Source: Nemopilema nomurai (Eukaryota > Cnidaria > Scyphozoa > Rhizostomeae > Rhizostomatidae). Taken from it: DNA of 64,000 nt. Location: positions 1,302,001 to 1,366,000 of the forward strand of contig ML133426.1 of NCBI GenBank assembly GCA_003864495.1. The letters are read 5' to 3'. A program made the translations under genes and the position numbers. Under the pieces are notes generated by a model, which worked only from the letters and a program-made list of their open reading frames with translations, ran no database searches and was not told where the DNA came from. Shown here in pieces: positions 1 through 12,401 of the stretch; the stretch's first letter is position 1, and each line of letters opens with the position of its first letter.

Positions 1-1643
1 TTCCTGCTGTCATCGACATTTTTTTAATATTAACTACCCTCTGTTGGCCACGCTATATATTAAGCCACGCCAACGATCCGTCTAATTCATCATGAGTAGG
101 CTTTCTGGAAGTAGGGTTTCAAAATTTCCGGCTTGTCATGTAAAATTTGCATCCCAATATTTAGAAATGTCTACCTCCTGTAAATGCACAATTTTTTGGA
201 ATAACACTGCGGAACTATTTTCAGTTTGGCCTTATCCACTGCAGGTTTTCTATAAGTTACACAGTTGGCTTTGTGAACTAGATGTTAGTGTGTAAGATTC
301 CAGGGGCGTGTCGAATTAGGGGGTGTGTAGGGGGCTTTTCTAGAAGCCGTCGGTAATTTTTTGCCTGTCGGTAAAAGTTTAAACAACTATAACAGCGTGT
401 CGGTATTTCGGGGAAGAACTAGATTCACACTTGATTTGTTGTATCCAGCTTAGACATAAATGAACCAATACGGCACTAGAGTGTAAAATTTGTGCGCTAT
501 GATTAACTATCTTTAATCAGCCCTGTCGGTAAATTCATCATGTTATATTTCCATTAGCACCAACGGCTCACGGTGTTTCTAATTCGAAAATGCCAATTTA
601 CATGCTTCAGTTTCACAAGGCTGGAAACGAATTCTACCTCATAACGGCTTACATTATTTTGAATCGGGCCGAATACAAAAGTAACACGTTCGTGCTGGTT
701 TCACCCAAACGAAAATTTGCGGTTTGAACTTCTGAAAGAAAAAAACACCACAGTTTGTATTGATTGTCCTACCTTGATTCGGTTTCTGGAAAACGAAAAG
801 TTGTTATCTCCCTTTTAAGAGGGTGGCACATTTCAAAGTGCTTCGATTCTTAATAAAAAGGGAAAAGTCTTATTCGAAAGTTACCGCAGACACTTACGGC
901 AAAGAGTAGTGTTGCGAAACAAGAGAATACCTGACGCAATCCGTTTCTCCCCACGCACATCTTCGTACACCTATAAGATGATTGTGGGACAATTAATTGA
1001 AATGTTTGATTGCTTGTTTGTTTAAAAGCTCTTAATCGGTAAGTTACAAGCAACTCAACAGCTCTTTAGACGTTTGATCATGCAGGGTACTAGTCAGATA
1101 GTTTGAATTCTTCAGACGCACCCGGTGGCGAACAAACACCTGCAACTTTGCCTTCGATGTCTGAAGCGAGGGCTTCGATAACTTCTAATAAAGGGAGGTA
1201 ATTGGATGCTAAATGGAGCAAAGAGTTTCGTTTAATGATGATGGTTAAGGAGTTAAGTCGAGGATAACTGTATTTGATATCTGAGGTAATGCTAGACATC
1301 TTATCTAGATCTCGAAAATTCCTTTTTTTATAAATCATAAGGCAGAGGTAAAAGAAAGTTGAATTCAGCTAGTTTCATAAACTCTGTTATTTCCTTCTTT
1401 CAATTATGTACAATGATCAATCTCTGTCGCGTTTATTAAAGGTTCGTGCTTATTAAGAGGACGTTTAATTGATCGATACCGTGAGATTATAAAAAGTGTT
1501 AGCAAGGTTTCTATATCAAGCACTGAACAATTTTGCCAACGCAGAGAGAACCAACTAGAGGGTAAAGATTCGTAAACCCCGCGTTTTGCTAGCATCTAGC
1601 TGGTTCTAGCCTGTTCCTGATGAGCCACTAATTACATAAACAG
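1..1643. other. Non-coding, no gene recognised
   Basis: AT-rich sequence with only short scattered open frames that look random in composition. Around 304-540 there are several copies of a GTCGGTAA-like word next to a G-rich start, a pattern seen again near 24.1 kb (separate entry). Nothing else is supportable here. Confidence 0.6.
304..410 (+). repeat. GTCGGTAA-type repeat, second copy
   Basis: CAGGGGCGTGTCGAATTAGG followed by a G-rich stretch and then GTCGGTAATT, GTCGGTAAAA and GTCGGTATTT. It parallels the block near 24.1 kb in order of motifs. No coding content. Confidence 0.35.
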
Positions 1644-2048
1644 TCGCATCGTTTGTATAATGACACATTGCGGCTCCATTTATCAGAAGAAGAAGCCCAG
1701 AGAAGGAGCCTCGCGGGACTCCTGTCGAAAGACTTTCCACGTGTCGAAGAACCAATTGACAATTACTCGCCTCCCTCGCGACAAATGGCTGCAAATCAGA
1801 CGAACAACAACAGAAACCAATACGACGTAGAGCTATCAACGGCTTGCGGTTACGGCAATCAGTTGGCTTTGAAAGAGTCAATTACAGAAGGGCCCACAGA
1901 TATATTTTCCGAGGCCAATTTTATGGTTTTCACATATGTTACCAAGCATGTGCGTGTTGAGGTTTTCACAATTAGATCCTATAAACAGTACTACATCTTT
2001 GTTATAGAGCTCCTCGTTCAGAAATTTCACTGTAGACCCTTCAAATGA
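1644..2048 (+). CDS. Possible isolated exon, unknown protein
   Basis: An open frame follows a plausible splice acceptor (cag at 1641-1643) in phase 0 and runs to a stop at 2046-2048. The first 80 or so residues have a coding-like mix of charged and polar residues (SEEEAQRRSLAGLLSKDFPR, later an Asn-rich stretch NQTNNNRNQ), and the local base composition is richer in G+C than its surroundings. The last third looks non-coding, so the true exon would end earlier, near 1900-1930, at an unidentified donor. No ATG opens the frame, no partner exon was found, and the opposite strand is also open over part of it. No domain is recognised. It could be a degraded exon or chance. Confidence 0.25.
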   Translation, partial: SHRLYNDTLRLHLSEEEAQRRSLAGLLSKDFPRVEEPIDNYSPPSRQMAANQTNNNRNQYDVELSTACGYGNQLALKESITEGPTDIFSEANFMVFTYVTKHVRVEVFTIRSYKQYYIFVIELLVQKFHCRPFK

Positions 2049-2112
2049 AAAAACACATCTACCTTTTATCTTGCGCTAAAAGTCTAGCCAGGGGGATGAT
2101 CATATATACTTA

Positions 2113-2518
2113 AGATGGGGGTGCCCAGGTTATTTTTGGGTCTAAAATTTAAGAGAGAGATGTTATTTTTAGGTCATCAAACTATACAATTACATTTTGG
2201 GTGTATAAAATGCCAAACTATTTTCCTTTTGGGTCTTGAGTTTTAAAAAAACTATACATTTGAAGAAACTTGAAAGTTTTAAACCAAAATGAAAAAGTTA
2301 AACGTAAAAATGATGTAAATCGTGTATCTTTGTAAAACGTAATATATTTGTATCTGTGCTGTACATATGATCTCAATAGTTAGTTATTTTGTTATGAAAC
2401 AGAGTTTCTTTTTTTTCTGGGTGTGCAGGACAAGAAAAATTATTTTTTGGGTCAATTTTTAAAGTAAAACTTATTTTTTGTGGGCTGATGGCTCGTACCC
2501 TAGCCCAAGCACCCCTAT
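2113..2518. repeat. Candidate MITE-like element
   Basis: A roughly 400-bp AT-rich block is bounded by imperfect inverted ends (GGGGGTGCCCAGG on the left; the right end read in reverse is AGGGGTGCTTGGG). Internally it repeats a T-rich word of the type TTATTTTTGGGTC several times. No target-site duplication is visible, so this is only a possible non-autonomous DNA transposon. Confidence 0.3.
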
Positions 2519-3619
2519 CATTAATATATATAGGTACCCCTCCGGGAGAGTGTTACTTTAAAAATATTCACATCTTGGAGACATCTGTCAAAGAAAGCAT
2601 AAGGACATTGTGGTAATATCTAATGGAGACGGTTTCCAAGGACAGGCTCCACAGTTCAAAGTGTTTATATCTAGGTTAGTAAAGCATAATTAGGATCAAG
2701 TAAGAAACGAAACAAAAAGGAAAAGAAGAGAACCTCTTTCAATCGCACTTACTGGCCTAGATAAGAATTCTCGATTGAACCTTCTCTGGCTTTGAGTGGA
2801 CAATTGGTTTCGTTTTGATACAACACGACTAGCAGTTTTAATAGAAAAGGCCAAGAACTGCAAATGAGGACACGGCGGATCCGTAGTTGAGGAAACACGT
2901 CTCCAATTTTCGCCATAAACTGACAAGATGTAGAATTTAGTTGTTGACATAACTGCAACGGACTTGGCTTGTGCTCTAGGAATGCTTAGGCCATTCTAGT
3001 GCCTTGTTATAAATTTTCTGAGGAATCATACGTTGAACAAAGAGTGTACGTTGGTATGAATTGCAATATAACATTTTGAAGACATTCACTATCTGTTATG
3101 ACTTTAACTTTACTTTTCAATGCATTCACTATTTATTATGACTTCTTATAGCAGACAATGTTAGCAACGTTTAGCCAAAAGTGCTTCAAAATAACCTTTA
3201 GCTGCACGGAAAGCATAGAAGCGCAAAACAAAGAGTCCATCACCACCATTGATAAAAAGGAAGCTGCTGCCATCTGAATCTGCCTTTGTCCTTGAGAATA
3301 CCAAAATGCCCTGCTAGAGGAATTATTTTAGCAATGCTTTGCACAAAATATCAGTCCATACAATGAAATTAAAAAAGGCTGCACTGCATTATAGAAAGAA
3401 AGGAAGTGTCTAAGCTGTTGCATTGAAATTAATCCAAAATAATGCCACAATGCAAAAAGTATTTCAAATATGGCTTAAAATTTAATACAGGGCAAAGCCT
3501 ACTGATCCTTTATAAATCACCTTTCAACGTGATTCCTTTGATAAGTGCAAAGCTGCAGTCATGAGAATAAGTAATGTATCTTCAACCGTAGTCCTGTATA
3601 TATAATCAAGCTTTGTACC

Positions 3620-3735
3620 CTATGTCATCACTGGCTTGGTTTGGATCAGCAACTGGCTATTTTCTGTCATCTTTTGGCAAATTTTCGACGTTTCCGACCA
3701 TGGCGAAAATGAGCTTTAATATTTTGACGTTTTGT
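3620..3735 (+). repeat. Interspersed repeat family 1, partial copy
   Basis: Contains GATCAGCAACTGGCTATTT followed by a TCTGTCA...TTTTGG block, which aligns with the reverse complement of 4560-4745 over about 60 bp at roughly three-quarters identity by eye. It is the most diverged of three local copies. Identity of the family is unknown. Confidence 0.45.
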
Positions 3736-4559
3736 AGTACGAAACATAAATCCAATAAAAATATACATTTTTACCATGAAAAAAATTCTCATGCCACTAC
3801 CAATAACTTATCAAGTTGGCGGTAAAATACGAGGTAGCATCAGATGGAGGCAGGGCTTGTTGCTGAAAAGGCTAGTTCTTAGTATACGTATCCAAATGAA
3901 AAGAAAAAGTCTCCATTCCTTTCGTATGTAGCAAGCAGGGAAGGTGGCTAGAGGGTAATTATCTTTTTGGCTGAGAAATATTTCTCGAATTCGATGCAAA
4001 AACAGTAAAGAAAAACAAACTGATTGAATCAGGCCAATGGACGGCTGCAAAGAGGCTTGATGAGCACTTCTGACAAAAATCATAATTGATGAGCACATAG
4101 GAAACGTTTGGATGTTGATAAAAAGAGAATGAGCAATGACTGTATGGCGGTCAACCAACAGCAAGAACTTAGCTTGTTGCCTGATTATTCAAGGATAGGC
4201 TACACTTCTTTTTACAGTTTCATCAACAAAATTTACGACTGAATTGAAACCTGCAACTAAAACTTTTTTTAGTGTATTGTGTCTGAAATGATCAAATGGA
4301 TTTTAAAAATGTAGAGAAATTTAAAAGGTGTAATTTTAGCTCATTCATTCTTCACACTTGCATCTATTGGAAACGTTATGTTAAGCCATTGAAACGTATA
4401 TATACATCCATATCTTTCTAATAGCTACAAGTTCATTAGTTTATTCTATCAGCCAATTATTCAGAAAACAACAGTTTTGCCTAGGGTGTCCCGTACCTTG
4501 GCTCAAAAGGTTCGCCACAAAAATGACAAACATTTCATCTGGTCTCGTTTTTACAAAAT

Positions 4560-4745
4560 TTTCGATATGGCACAGAGGAACGGAGCCAAAATTTTCGCAT
4601 AATTAAAATACTTTTTCATCCGACATTCATGCAAATGTTGGAAAATGACCAAAAACTGACAGAATAAATAGCCAGTTGCGGATCGAAAGACACTAGAGGG
4701 GCACATGATTGGCTGTCTACTGACCAATTAGCATCCACTTCACAC
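4560..4745 (-). repeat. Interspersed repeat family 1, inverted copy
   Basis: Read on the minus strand it contains an ATTGGTCA ... ACAGCCAATCAT block and then a GGCTATTTATTCTGTCAG block, both matched in the same order by 6117-6260 on the plus strand. The opposite orientation of the copies argues for dispersed mobile-element copies and against tandem duplication. Confidence 0.5.
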
Positions 4746-6116
4746 CTTCTGAGACCAAGTAAGAAGATAAAATGTTTCTGTCTTTCTGTATGCATACTCT
4801 AATTCATCTAGATGAAAACACGGCCTAGTTTGTCCATTAATACACAAAATTGACGTCAGTAGATATTTAAGCACAATCTGGATTCTCCAAATTATGTCGA
4901 TCTATAGCTGAATCACCTGTGCCTTACGTCTTAAGTAAATTTTAGGTGGTTGTTCTCTTTCTGCTAAGGATTTGTTTCTTGTGTTCGTGGAAATTGCTGC
5001 TTCATTCGTTTTGAGATCTGAGCACTGCGTTCACATACCTAACCTCACCTCAGCAAATGTCCAGTTCAACTTCTTGTTAGGGCTAATTCTTTGTGAATGG
5101 AAAGAAATACGACCTAAGGGTTGTACACCTTAAGTGGATTCGCAGTTAAAATGCAAAACTTTATGGTTTTCTTTATTTGGCTTTATATCTTCAAAGGAAA
5201 CACCACAAATTAGAGGCAATTGCAAGTTGGCACGGCACTTTCAGGTCCAAATGGCCTAACAGATATAAAGTTGACAATATTTCCTTTGCGAATATCGATA
5301 AATGGAGGTGGAAATAATCCGGTCATTGGGATAGCAATTTCAACGAAAATACATTTAATTGTGTCGATCTCAGAAGTTTTAAAAGAGATCATAAGCATCC
5401 ATTATATTCCTTCTTTTCTGAAATACATATTCTTTTTGGCTAAGAGTTCTAGTGAATACATTGACCAGTAAATGTTGGCTTCCTATAAACACTGGTGAGA
5501 GAAACATAACCATCTATTTGAACCAAAACATCCAGGAAATTCGAAGAGGTGTTTTGCTTCTTCTCTGTTGTTAATTCTAAGGCTGGAAGTAACGAGTTGA
5601 GTTCTTTTGGAAATTTTAATACTCAAGCTCTGAATCGAAAATGACATATGTATTTCATGACAACGGACAATGATGTGCCGGTTCCAATTGCTACTCCATC
5701 AATCTGTCTATACACGAAGTTGCCACGTGTGGCGATTTGCATGAGCTCTTAAAGTCGTCCTCTGGAAACGGTGGGCAATCAAGATCGCCACGATACAAAG
5801 CATCAGTACAGATCCCTTCGGTTTCATCTAGGGGAACGTTGGTAAACTGCCAAGGTCAAAGGAGTACAATAATGTTTTGGCAGGCTCAAGTTTTACGGTT
5901 TTGATAAACTGGCAAACGTAATAAAGTCTTTCGAAATTAGAAAAAACATGCAATGACCAATGTGGCTATAGGACAATTTCTTATAGAGAATCCAGATAGC
6001 ATTAAACATATGCAGGCGATGATTTTCTTAATTTTGGGGCAGCAAGGTCATCTTTCCATCTAGGAATCAAAGGGTCTGCAAATCCTATTATTTGCAGACA
6101 GAAAGAGTTGACGCTG

Positions 6117-6260
6117 TGAGTGGACGCTGATTGGTCAAAACACAGCCAATCATACGCTGCTTCTGACAACGCGTGGTTTTTGATTCGTAAATGGCCTATT
6201 AATTTTGTCAGCTTTGGATCATTTCAAATACTTTGTGGCGTGTCGGGCTTAAAGTTTTAT
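6117..6260 (+). repeat. Interspersed repeat family 1, direct copy
   Basis: Shares with the reverse complement of 4560-4745 the ordered words GTGGA(C/T)GCT(A/G)ATTGGTCA, ACAGCCAATCAT and TGGCCTATTAATTTTGTCAG. It ends before the unrelated 450-bp duplication that begins at 6433. No protein is encoded. Confidence 0.5.
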
Positions 6261-6432
6261 AAAAATGCTGGTCAGCTTTCCTTGCTGTTATGCAGTTCAG
6301 TTCCACGAAATATTTTTTACCAAAGATAGCAGGATTTTCATGAAATTTAACTGGGCTAAAGTTTAGCGCCATTAACAAAGATATGGCAAAGATAAAACTG
6401 ATGGAGAATCAAGCAATATACGAATCTTAGGA

Positions 6433-6881
6433 AACTGGCACCGGGTTGCCACAGCAAATATCGTTAAAAGAATTGTTTAATTGAATTTACCTGTCTGGCG
6501 ATGGTACCATTTGCTGCAAAGAATAAATGCACACCACAGCAATCAAGTACACTTCTAAACATTTTTTCTTTCCATTCTGAGGCCCTCCTGTAACTTGTTA
6601 CCGGATCTGATTGGCACTTATTAAGCGCGGCAATGCCATGCTTCTTGCGATAACATCACCAAGAGATTACCTGGTCTGTGCGACTATTGACTCGACTCCA
6701 GACGCGACTGATTCGGCTGCACGCGATGCAGTTTCACTTCCCTGGACTGAAAAAGGCAGTGTCAATGACTAGGGAATTGCTCAGCAAACATTCGTCATTG
6801 ATTTCGTCAAAGTCCTTTATAATGATAGTATATCTCCTAAAAAGTGGCAATCATGTACGAGTTTCATGGCCCTTGGCCAAA
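6433..6881 (+). repeat. 450-bp direct repeat, copy 1
   Basis: Begins at AACTGGCACCGGGTTGCC and ends at GGCCCTTGGCCAAA. A nearly identical copy lies about 1.78 kb downstream (8211-8661), with only scattered differences and a small divergent stretch near 6807-6818. Both copies carry the same short open frame, which has no recognisable domain and is best seen as part of the repeat. The high identity means either a recent local duplication or two insertions of a young repeat. Confidence 0.8.
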
Positions 6882-8210
6882 TGTATGGCCATAAGGAATC
6901 TGACGAATTTTCTCAGAGAGAATCAAATCGGAAAAGCAGCCTTGCTAGGGCCAACAACAACGTAATCTCCTTAAGCAGCAGAGAAGACTGTTTTGCTCCT
7001 GCTCTGCAAAATTTATGTTGCTCGGAAGGGACTATATCTTTCGCAAAGAACAGAACTTGAAATGAAACAAATACTTCGTTTTGTGTAGATATTAATATAA
7101 AGTACAGAAAGCACGAGCACTGCTTACAAAAGGATGCCAATCAAGTAAAATACTAAAACAGATTAGAGAACTTTAACAAACCACCAGATTTATGTCCTAA
7201 CCGAAGAAAGTTTTCCGAGAGTCTGACTAAATAGCCATGTTCATTCCATATTTAAGGTACAGCTCTTCTACGTGAAGTTGCAGCTCTGAAAGATATGATC
7301 CAGGATTTAAATCTTACATGCTTATAGTTTTATAGGATTTGCCATGCACTTAGAATGAAATATTAACTGCTTTTAGAATCACAGTAAACAAAAACTGTGA
7401 TATTTGTCTGTTGATTCAAAGTTGATGCATCCGCGATTGACGTCATCATATATGTTGCCAACAGCCCAGATTCTATGCACGTGTTCAAAGAACACATTAA
7501 AAACGGTACCAAAACAACACAGAAAGGGGCATTTCAATGCATTCGCGTGCATAAGTCATTTGAGTTATGACGTAAAGGGTCTAATGTCGACCGCTGCGGC
7601 AAGATGCAAACAGCTAGCGAAAACAAAGTTTTTTAAGGCTGACTAGACCACTAAGGCCAATGGCAGGCGTTCACTGCATTTTCACGTCATTTTGAAGTTC
7701 CGCCCAAGTTTACCTTGTTCTTTTGGGAATTACGGTCTAAGTCTACACGTTATAGGCTTTCTCTTAAGCCTCTCAGTGTCCTAAAGCTACTTTCGGAAGC
7801 TAGGAAAAAACAAATACAAAAACTCTGACCTACAACCTCTGATCATATCAAATAAATCTACGCTTTGGATGCATGATCAACTTGCGTTTTTCTTCTAGCC
7901 TTCGTCTAAACAGGCAAAATAAACTTGCAGATGCATGGTTTAGAAACATCAATTCAATCACTGCGCATGATCAATGCTATGCTATTTCTAGATGATTTCT
8001 TGGAGTTCTAAGACACAGAAGCGATGCAGTTGCCACATGCTTCGAGCAGCGATTTGGACGGCTATAATTTCACCTGGTTACCATATAATCTCGCTTTATG
8101 CTGGCTATTTGGGCACATTTAACATTTAGGACCTGAAAGGGTTCACCGTAGAAGAGATTTTCTAAAGAGTTGGAAACTAAGAGGAAAACGAGGTATCAAG
8201 AAGTTCGTAA

Positions 8211-8661
8211 AACTGGCACCGCGTTGCCACAGCAAATATCGTTAAAAGAATTGTTTAATTGAATTTACCTGTCTGGCGATGGTACCATTTGCTGCAAAGA
8301 ATAAATGCACACCACAGCAATCAAGTACACTGCTAAACATGTTTTCTTTCCATTCTGAGGCCCTCCTGTAACTTGTTACCGGGAATCTGTTCGGCACTTA
8401 TTAAGCGCGGCAATGCCATGCTTCTTGCGATAACATCATCAAGAGATTACCTGGTCTGTGCGACTATTGACTCGACTCCAGACGCGACTGATTCGGCTGC
8501 ACGCGATGCAATTTCACTTCCCTGGACTGAAAAAGGCAGTGTCAATGACTAGGGAATTGCTCAGCAAACATTCGTCATTGATTTCTTTATTATACTTTAT
8601 AATGATAGTATATCTCCTAAAAAGTGGCAATCATGAGTGAGTGTCATGGCCCTTGGCCAAA
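8211..8661 (+). repeat. 450-bp direct repeat, copy 2
   Basis: Second copy of the sequence at 6433-6881, in the same orientation. The sequence between the copies (6882-8210) is not itself duplicated. Confidence 0.8.
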
Positions 8662-9800
8662 GGTTGTGAATACGAGAAGCATTTGAGGCGTAATCTGGCA
8701 ACGGGTCTCTGACGTAACCATTGCTGTTTTTCTTGTTTTGGGTGTTCAACTACGGCGGCCTATTGCCTGTTCTTCTCTCTTACCCAGCCCTAGTCAGCAG
8801 TACGAAATACTTCGCGCGAAAAACAGTCACTGTTAGAGGTGGAACAGCGCCGAGTCATCTAGTAAATGAAGAGCGAAGTAATAACAGGGAATTGGTTTCA
8901 GCATATAAGGAAGTCGAGAAAAAGCGTATGAAATCCTACTTCGAATAAAATCATGAAGAATGCTATACTATTTATTATATAGAACATGAAAGGAAGGATA
9001 ATATAGCCATGGGACAATAGTAAAGAAAGTAGCCAAAAGTTTGGAAATGCATTTTACATGGTTACGTGGGAAAGAGCTACTTATATATAAAATATAGCGA
9101 GGATAGTTTAAGATAGTTAAAAAAGAAAGCGAGATATAGAAGTCAAAGAAAGAATTCAATGATGCAGGGTTCAAGCGACGAAATGATAACTGCTAACAAA
9201 GATAGTTCCTGAAAAAACTAAAGTACCACAAGTTAGGGATTGTCCATTCCCACGTAAAAGTGAACACCACAAAGGAGAGGAATTGTTAATACAAATTGAG
9301 ATTTTTGCGGAAAAAGCGACACAGCAGATTATGCGCTTTGTTCGTTTGTGAGAAGTTCAATTTACAACTTAAAATCATTAGCGGAAATGCAAAACTTTTT
9401 AAATCGAAACATGGGCTCGTCATTATCAGCTTAACATCAGGAATTCTTAAACGCGCGTAAAAACCTACCACTATTGCAGCTTAGCGCAATCAACCAGTTT
9501 CGCTGACGTCTTTCAACTCAATGGCATTCACTGTGCTTTCAAACGAATTCCAATAAGGCATCAGTTGTGAAGTAGTTCGGCATAAACACCAGCACACATG
9601 CTTCGAATAAGGAACAGTTGGTAAATGAAAGATTTCTATACAAACAACCTTCTTCGTCTATATGTCTTGTTCGTATATATTTTCAACCGTCAGGCCCTAC
9701 CACTGACCAAAAGACAGCTCGTTTCTACACGAGCAATAGGCCTCTAGGCGAGCCAGCAAAGAGAATGGCTTTTGTGGCTGAGATCTGATTGGCAATTTCT

Positions 9801-10660
9801 GGTCAAAACATGAAACTGGCACACGTGCAGTATTCTGTACCGACAACAAAGGACAGACAAATTTGGAAAATCTAGGGAAAAGTTTGGCAATCTATTGTCA
9901 AGCAGAATCCATTGCTCTTTCTCAACGTTTAACTCAACTTCCTGAATCAAGATGAGAACATAACAAAGTATGTGGTCAAAACATGAAACTGGCACACGTG
10001 CAGTATTTTGTCCCGACAACAAAGGACAGACAAATTTGGAAAATCCAGGGAAAGGTTTGGCAATCTATTGTCAAGCAGAATCCATTGCTCTTTCTCCACG
10101 TTTAACTCAACTTCCTGAATCAAGAAGAGAACATAACAAAGTATGTGGTCAAAACATGAAACTGGCACACGTGCAGTATTTTGTACCGACAACAAAGGAC
10201 AGACAAATTTGGAAAATCCAGGAAAAGGTTTGGCAATCTATTGTCAAGCAGAATCCATTGCTCTTTCTCCACGTTTAACTCAACTTCTGAATCAAGAAGA
10301 GAACATAACAAAGTATGTGGTCAAAACATGAAACTGGCACACGTGCAGGTATTTTGTACCGACACAAAGGACAGACAAATTCGGAAAATCCAGGAAAAGT
10401 TTGGCAATCTATTGTCAAGCAGAATCCAATGCTCTTTCTCCACGTTTAACTCAACTTCCTGAATTAAGAAGAGAACATAACAAAGTATGTGGTCAAAACA
10501 TGAAACTGGCACACGTGCAGTATTTTGTACCGACAACAAAGGACAGACAAATTTGGAAAATCCAGGAAAAAGTTTGGCAATCTATTGTCAAGCAGAATCC
10601 AATGCTCTTTCTCCACGTTTAACTCAACTTCCTGAATCAAGATGAGAACATAACAAAGTA
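9801..10660 (+). repeat. Tandem array, five units of 172-173 bp
   Basis: Five head-to-tail units start at 9801, 9974, 10147, 10319 and 10491, each beginning GGTCAAAACATGAAACTGGC and ending ...ACATAACAAAGTA. Units differ by a few substitutions and 1-bp indels, as expected of a minisatellite/satellite-like array. Every unit contains the palindromic hexamer CACGTG within CACACGTGCAG. Overlapping open frames on both strands are by-products of the repetition. Confidence 0.95.
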
Positions 10661-12401
10661 GCATGGCATAAGAACCTGTTCCGAAAAGGACATCATCCTA
10701 CCATGTCACTTAGTTCCAGGACACATTCTCTGCATAGAGCCTAAACAAACAAGAATTTAAGATTAAGGTAATGCTTTTGAGGCTTGATCTAAACGTCTGT
10801 TATAGCTGACATTATCAAATTTAATATTGACAAACGATACTTTGTGGCATAAACTCCAGTCGGTGAATAGCTTTTAGGATATACCTTGTTAAACTTGCAA
10901 AAAAAATGTTTGCTTTAGGAATTTGGTAGAACTTAATTGCTATTACCTGCTTAAGCAACAGGAACAAAGCCAGGAAAATTGTGGGTGCTTCGCTGCTGGA
11001 TCAACAACAAAGTTAAACCTTAATCTTTAAACACAGTGCGTGATTCCTCGCACGATAGTGAAGTGTTGCGCAATGGATCACTACAGACTGATGGTTGTGT
11101 GAAACTGCCCCTTTTCATTCGTACGTCCATAAATTGTGCTCGAAAATTGTAGTCGTATGATGGCTAATGTATTGATTCTATACACGTCATCGTTCTTATT
11201 AAAACAAACTAAATTTGAAGAATGCTTGTTGAGTGAGTTATGTAGCTTTTGAAAACATGCTTGTAAAAAAAATCATGAAGATAATAATAATTGAATGCAT
11301 CTTACCGGTAAAAAAATTCAGTGGCGCTAAATACAAACTTTGAAGAGAGAAAGAGACGAAATCTGAAATTTTGTTCTGCACGAGAGATCACCGACAGATA
11401 CACATCAGCCTGTATGATAAACAGCCTTCAAACCCAGTGACTGGAGATCGCATGCGACTCCGAATATGCAGTCATGGTAAAACGGTCTAGTCCAAATTGA
11501 CACGGTCATGTCACTTGCAATGTCTGCGTTAACCGTGACGAGGTACACTTTAACTCGGCTTTTTGTCACCATCGTCTGCATTAATCGTGAACTTGCGTTT
11601 GCTTGTCAGACAATCTCGTCTGTGCTATCGCACTTCATAACAACACCAACTTTGGTACTCAAAAGCGCGAACCTTCTTGTGCTAATTGCCGTGTTCAGAA
11701 GTTTCTTGAAACCAAAAACTTTGAAACTATTGAAATCGCTGTGATTTAGTAACAAATGTTGATTATTGCGATGCCTATAAGACAAATATTTGCAACTTCA
11801 TTTTGGCTGTACTGTGAGGAACGTTCGTGTTTTAACGTCGAACGGGGCATTATAATGCAAAAATTTTCATTTCATGACATGGTGAAAAGATTAAGAAACA
11901 TAGACAACATTTGAGTTGTTGGACCTTTTGGTTTCTTCTCCACCCCAAATTCGATACCTCCTTTCTGTTATTCTTGTTGAGTAGCTTTTTTCAACATTCA
12001 ATAGAGACTGTCTTACACATTCATCAAGGCGATGTCGAAATATCTAGCCTTACAACAAGGACCACACATCTAATAGCAATCTTATGACAAAACCATAAAA
12101 TAAGAATCAGTCTTGAAATAAAGAGACATATTTTTAATAGAGAAAATCTTTCATTAAAATTCATTATCTAACTGACACAACACCGCTCAGGTAGACATAT
12201 CGAATGGAAGGGAGGAGGCCAATCATGTCATGAACTCATTGGTCACCTCTTTCGTTCCCTGGTCTAAGCTTTAAAGGCCACTGTTGAGTATTACGAACTT
12301 CCCTTGGTACCCCTTAATACAATGAGATTTTAAAGTTGCCTTCGCAAGTTTTCTGTACTTCGAAAAAATTAATATAAAAACCAATAAGAGATTTGATATA
12401 T
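10661..12401. other. Intergenic, 3' flank of AEP transaminase A
   Basis: No coding signal recognised. On the minus strand the last part (below 12402) must hold the 3' untranslated region of transaminase A. Several AT-rich words could serve for polyadenylation, but no single site can be chosen by eye. Confidence 0.5.

Noticed and set aside
3811..4164. 117-codon minus-strand open frame
   Set aside because: No domain and no coding signature beyond length; compatible with chance.
9744..10664. Many overlapping open frames on both strands
   Set aside because: All are the same 172-173 bp tandem unit read in different frames; none has a recognisable domain.
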